From JBCDJG01 sp038748065 (GTDB taxonomy: Bacteria; Pseudomonadota; Gammaproteobacteria; Pseudomonadales; Halieaceae), in contig JBCDJG010000041.1 in the NCBI GenBank assembly GCA_038748065.1, positions 1 to 44,665 of the forward strand: a stretch of DNA of 44,665 bases, written 5' to 3'. The notes under the pieces are model-generated. The model did not search any database. It was given only the letters and a program-made list of their open reading frames with translations, and was not told where the DNA came from. The translations under genes were made by a program, and so were the position numbers. Below, piece by piece: positions 41,633 to 44,665 of this stretch. Numbering within the stretch: position 1 is the first letter of the stretch; each line of letters opens with the position of its first letter.

Positions 41633-42283
41633 TCAGGGCCTGCTTGCTGTGCTCACGCTTTCAGGCAATTGTTCAACACGTTCCAGGATTTTGACGGGGG
41701 AGGCCTCTGCCAGCTCTGCCTCGCTACCAAAGCCCCATAGCACCCCAATCGCCCGCAGGTCATTGCGGCGCGCCGATACGATGTCTACAGAACGATCGCC
41801 GACCATAATCGAATGCTGGTCTATTTCGCCGCTGGCGAGCAATCCAGCCAACTGGGATTGCTTGGTAACACCAATGTCGCCGCCGTCCACGAATTCAAAA
41901 ACGTCCAGGACTTCAAACATAGCCAGAATCTTCAGGGCAAAGTCACGGCGCTTGGACGTGCAAACGCCCAGCCTGAGGCCACTCGCCGCGAGCGCCTGCA
42001 GGGCTTCTGGCATGCCCGGATACAACGTGTTTTCCGCATAGCCCAGCTCGCCGTAGCGCTCGCGGTACTTGGCCACCAGATTCGGCACCTCCCGTTCACT
42101 GATCCCAGGCACCAGTTTTAAGAAGGCCTGATCAAGCGGCGGCCCAATTTGCTCGCTTACTCTTTGCTCGGAGACAGGTTCATATCCAAAGGCAGACAGG
42201 GCATGGTTAAAACACCGGGAAATACCAAGGCTGGGATCACTGATGGTGCCATCCAGGTCAAGTATCAGAGTTGAGCATTCCAA
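41633..42283 (-). CDS. HAD-superfamily hydrolase (phosphoglycolate phosphatase-like)
   Basis: Phosphatase of unknown substrate. The 216-residue product has HAD motif I DLDGTISDPS, motif II around VCTSKRRDF, and motif III/IV as KQSQLAGLL and MVGDRSVDIVSARR. A helical cap is inserted after motif I (type C1). Start is TTG at 42283, 2 bp after the MOSC stop, with GAGG within the MOSC end. Co-transcribed with the MOSC gene. Confidence 0.88.
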   Translation of the reverse strand: MECSTLILDLDGTISDPSLGISRCFNHALSAFGYEPVSEQRVSEQIGPPLDQAFLKLVPGISEREVPNLVAKYRERYGELGYAENTLYPGMPEALQALAASGLRLGVCTSKRRDFALKILAMFEVLDVFEFVDGGDIGVTKQSQLAGLLASGEIDQHSIMVGDRSVDIVSARRNDLRAIGVLWGFGSEAELAEASPVKILERVEQLPESVSTASRP

Positions 42284-42285
42284 GT

Positions 42286-42840
42286 TTATTCTGCCTCGAC
42301 TTTGACGACCCTCGACCCCAGTGTGATACGCCCGGCCTGGATCACTTTGGCATTAATGCCGCGCAGGTTGAGCGACTTGCCGACCTCTGAATTCACGAAC
42401 ACCGCGGCATCCCGCCCAAAGCGTTCCATAAATTTTGCGCAGCCCAAGTGCGGTTCCGCGGTAACTTCTATCAGCGCATCGCCAATAGCCAGCTTCGTGC
42501 CCGGGGGGAGGTTAGCGGGGCTGAGATCCATGTCGATATAGAGCTGGTCACCGGCGAGTTTCCACCGCTCCTTACTCTGTGCAATTAAGGCTGCTGCACG
42601 TGCGTTCATAATATTCAGCTGCATATCGGGGTGGGCGCTGCCATCGGCCGACTTCTTGTAGCCCCGCGCGAGCCAGTTATCGCCGACAAGGCCCGCGCCA
42701 GGGTCCAATTCCGCCTCGGCCAGTTCCTGGCGTTCGTTCACATCTGGCCTGCAGACAATGTGCTCGAGGATGCCACCGTCTTTTGGCGCTAGCCTGATGT
42801 GCGCCAGGCCTTGCTCAAGCTCTTCCGTTGAAACTTGCAT
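42286..42840 (-). CDS. MOSC domain protein
   Basis: MOSC domains resemble the molybdenum-cofactor sulfurase C-terminus and are thought to carry sulfur. The 184-residue product has the conserved cysteine in PHLGCAKFMERFG and RGINAKVIQAGRI near its end. The ATG at 42840 has AGGGG about ten bases upstream. A TTGACT about 65 bp upstream could be a -35, but the -10 is unclear. No other molybdenum genes are near apart from modF, about 28 kb away. Confidence 0.88.
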   Translation of the reverse strand: MQVSTEELEQGLAHIRLAPKDGGILEHIVCRPDVNERQELAEAELDPGAGLVGDNWLARGYKKSADGSAHPDMQLNIMNARAAALIAQSKERWKLAGDQLYIDMDLSPANLPPGTKLAIGDALIEVTAEPHLGCAKFMERFGRDAAVFVNSEVGKSLNLRGINAKVIQAGRITLGSRVVKVEAE

Positions 42841-42914
42841 TCAGGTTAAACCCCTCACTTCTGATACGGCCATTAATCGGAAACCAGCGAACCGAATAGT
42901 CAAACTTGATCAGC

Positions 42915-43334
42915 TTAACCATCAGGAATCAAGCGCTTACCTAAACTTGTCACATCGTCGGGCTCGTAGGAAAGGCTACTATAGAAACCCAGGGCATCAA
43001 GGTTCGATGAACGCACCACAATATTCAGCTTAGGGCACCCCATGCTGATAAGCCGCCGCTCAATGTGCTGCATAAGGATGTGTCCGTAACCTTGCGACTG
43101 GTGCCCGGGTGACACTGCCAGGTAGAAGACTGAGCCACGATGGCCATCATAGCCAGCCATGGCCGAGGCTATTACCTCGGATTCCAGTTCACCCAGAAAA
43201 AACAGCTCCGGCTGAAAGCTCATCTTTCGATCTATATCTTTGCCGGGGTCATTCCACGGCCGAGTCAACCCGCAGGCCTCCCACAGCGCGATAACACTGG
43301 CACGATCACTTTCTTCGAATAATCGAATCTTCAA
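42915..43334 (-). CDS. ypeA: GNAT acetyltransferase YpeA
   Basis: Acetyltransferase of unknown target. The 139-residue product aligns with E. coli YpeA from end to end: IRLFEESD, LWEACGLTRPWNDPGKDI, GYDGHRGSVFYLAV and LGKRLI are shared. The acetyl-CoA loop is SQGYGHILM. Start is a TTG at 43334, with GAGG 10 bases upstream. Confidence 0.9.
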   Translation of the reverse strand: MKIRLFEESDRASVIALWEACGLTRPWNDPGKDIDRKMSFQPELFFLGELESEVIASAMAGYDGHRGSVFYLAVSPGHQSQGYGHILMQHIERRLISMGCPKLNIVVRSSNLDALGFYSSLSYEPDDVTSLGKRLIPDG

Positions 43335-43346
43335 GGTACTGAAGCC

Positions 43347-43988
43347 TCAGTACTGCTCGCGGCCCTGGAGTTCAGAAAAGTCGCTCATAACCCACCGGGC
43401 GTATCCCTCGCGCTCGCACAGCCGGGCGTACCACGCTCCGACCCGCTCAGGCAGCGCTACATCCAGGCCTTGCGACGTCAGGCGATACATAATGGTGCCC
43501 ACCGCAATATCCGCCAGGCTCATGGACGGACCCGCCAAAAAAGCTGACCCATCGAGCTGATTGTTTACGACATCCAGGCAAGCCATGCAATCTACCAGAC
43601 TCTGATTGACCGCCTCCATATCGCGCTTCTCCGGCGGCTTGCGGTAGAAACCCCAAAAGGTACCCATGAACGCAGGTTGAAACACGACGTGAGACCAATC
43701 CAGCCAGCGCTCATATAAAGAGCGCTCGTACGGGTCGTCAGGATACCAGTTACCGCCGCCATAACAGGCGGCCAGATACCTGAGAATGGCATGGGACTCC
43801 CAGATAGACTTCTCGCCATCGACGAGCACCGGGACCTTCTTCAGCGGGTTCAGCGTAGCGAACTCCGGGTTCTGCAAGCCGCCAAATCTGCCGCCAAGCT
43901 CGATATGCGCATAGGTGATCTCCAGTTCTTCCAGAAACCACAGAACCTTCTGAACGTTTAAGGAGCTAGTACGGCCAAGGAGTTTCAT
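43347..43988 (-). CDS. Glutathione S-transferase family protein
   Basis: Likely conjugates glutathione to electrophiles or handles thiols. The 213-residue product has an N-terminal thioredoxin fold with GRTSSLNVQKVLWFLEEL (a serine near the thiol) and VPVLVDGEKSIWESHAILRYL (cis-Pro and the Glu-Ser that bind glutathione). A helical C-terminal domain follows, with SLADIAVGTIMYRL. The start ATG has no good Shine-Dalgarno. 12 bp before ypeA, so the two may be co-transcribed. Confidence 0.93.
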   Translation of the reverse strand: MKLLGRTSSLNVQKVLWFLEELEITYAHIELGGRFGGLQNPEFATLNPLKKVPVLVDGEKSIWESHAILRYLAACYGGGNWYPDDPYERSLYERWLDWSHVVFQPAFMGTFWGFYRKPPEKRDMEAVNQSLVDCMACLDVVNNQLDGSAFLAGPSMSLADIAVGTIMYRLTSQGLDVALPERVGAWYARLCEREGYARWVMSDFSELQGREQY

Positions 43989-44075
43989 AGGGCTTTTTTA
44001 GGTTAGCTGAAGATATCCCGGCGAGTCGCGCAACGGTGAGCACCGCTACTACGAGGCCGGGCCCTGGAGCGGCTT

Positions 44076-44567
44076 TCACGCATTGAGCTGCACCTGCCAA
44101 TAACCTACATCCAACCACTGGTCGAACTTATATCCGACCTGCTTGAAATGAGCCGCCTGCACCATACCAAACTTCTCATGTAGCGCTACGCTTGCGTCAT
44201 TCGGAAGCACAATTACAGCGACCACCGTATGAATTGCGCTCTCTCTAAGCCGGGAAAACAGCTCCTTGTACAGTAGCGTACCCAAGCCCCTGGATGTCGT
44301 ATCGTGAGAGATATAAACGGTGACTTCCGCCGTGTGCCGGTAAGCTGACCGCTCTTGCCACTTGGATGAATATGCGTAACCGCTCACCTCGCCCTCTTCC
44401 TCCGCCACCAGCCATGAAAAGCCAGCCTCTTGAATCTCGCCGATGCGACGGCTAATAACCTGAGCGCTTAAGCACTCTTCCTCAAATGTGGCTGCTGCGC
44501 TCTGAATATAGTGGTTATAGATTCCGCTGATGGCATTTGCATCGCTAGCCATGGCATCTCGTATCAT
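44076..44567 (-). CDS. GNAT acetyltransferase of the phosphinothricin (PAT/MddA) type
   Basis: Probable amine N-acetyltransferase; related proteins act on phosphinothricin, methionine sulfoximine or other amino acid analogues. The 163-residue product has the N-terminal IRDAMASDANAISGIYNHYIQ, the acetyl-CoA pocket around TVYISHDTTSRGLGTLLYKELF, and the C-terminal GMVQAAHFKQVGYKFDQWLDVGYWQ that is typical for this branch. ATG with AGGAG upstream. Confidence 0.92.
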   Translation of the reverse strand: MIRDAMASDANAISGIYNHYIQSAAATFEEECLSAQVISRRIGEIQEAGFSWLVAEEEGEVSGYAYSSKWQERSAYRHTAEVTVYISHDTTSRGLGTLLYKELFSRLRESAIHTVVAVIVLPNDASVALHEKFGMVQAAHFKQVGYKFDQWLDVGYWQVQLNA

Positions 44568-44635
44568 GGATTACTCCTGCAACAGAACTCCACCACCTCG
44601 AAGCTGAGAGTTTTCCCCAGATACTTAATCGGCAT

Positions 44636-44665
44636 TCCCCCAACCACCATGGGAGCTTTGGGGGA
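44636..44665. repeat. Inverted repeat at the right edge
   Basis: TCCCCCAA (44636-44643) and TTGGGGGA (44658-44665) are perfect 8-bp inverted repeats around 14 bases. They touch the window end, so the full element and any gene it belongs to are not visible. Bases 44568-44635 show no feature. Confidence 0.5.

Noticed and set aside
1..44665. Mobile elements, prophage, CRISPR, toxin-antitoxin or secondary metabolite genes
   Set aside because: No transposase, integrase, phage or cas-like protein and no spaced repeat array was seen; gene content is housekeeping throughout.

Overview
The window looks like one chromosomal segment of a GC-rich (about 60 % by eye) gammaproteobacterium. Several gene orders match the Pseudomonas/Cellvibrionales core genome: rrn–tyrS–M23 peptidase–anmK–erpA–bactofilin–argC, aroQ–accBC–prmA–dusB–fis–purHD, and trpGD–vfr–osmC–coq7. 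The set as a whole fits a marine member of Cellvibrionales, perhaps Halieaceae (OM60/NOR5). That placement is inferred from gene order and protein character, not from a search. Almost all of the window is housekeeping. I see no phage, insertion sequence, CRISPR array or tRNA gene.

Layout. 1–406: leader and two tandem promoters of a ribosomal RNA operon that leaves through the left edge on the minus strand. 407–7152: tyrS, a MepM-like M23 peptidase, anmK, then a minus-strand group argC–DUF6776–bactofilin–erpA, with an IscR-like site in front of erpA. 7303–12427: clc, the haem genes hemJ–hemL–hemB and a secreted TIMP-like protein. 12531–12636: a large structured intergenic hairpin. 12660–17548: NUDIX hydrolase, modF-like ABC protein, a secreted matrixin metalloprotease with a small secreted partner, and a TPR lipoprotein. 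17557–27195: mrcB, a PfkB sugar/nucleoside kinase, DNA polymerase II, a pentapeptide protein, a DUF2333 protein, a PCu(A)C copper chaperone and dsbD. 27394–35611: aroQ, accBC, prmA, dusB–fis, purHD–coq7. 35608–38502: OsmC protein, vfr/crp, trpD, trpG. 38804–39498: sdhC and sdhD without sdhAB. 39519–44567: an orphan small gene, an acyl-CoA synthetase, HAD phosphatase, MOSC protein, YpeA, a GST and a PAT-type acetyltransferase.

The most interesting points: (1) sdhC and sdhD stand alone, and both histidines that ligate haem b in E. coli are replaced (Tyr84 in SdhC, Asn61 in SdhD). (2) A matrixin metalloprotease is paired with a small secreted protein predicted to have an OB/NTR-like fold, and about 3 kb away lies a secreted protein whose four cysteines follow the TIMP pattern; a protease/inhibitor relation is a testable guess. 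(3) A 26-bp-stem intergenic hairpin has G·U pairs only in plus-strand RNA. (4) An IscR-type site overlaps the erpA -35. (5) Two rRNA promoters share the same seven-base discriminator. (6) Two genes end in tandem duplications that span the stop codon.

Many starts are non-ATG (GTG: argC, DUF6776, matrixin, prmA, vfr; TTG: M23, NUDIX, PCu(A)C, HAD, YpeA) and were chosen by Shine-Dalgarno position, overlap with neighbours and family N-termini.
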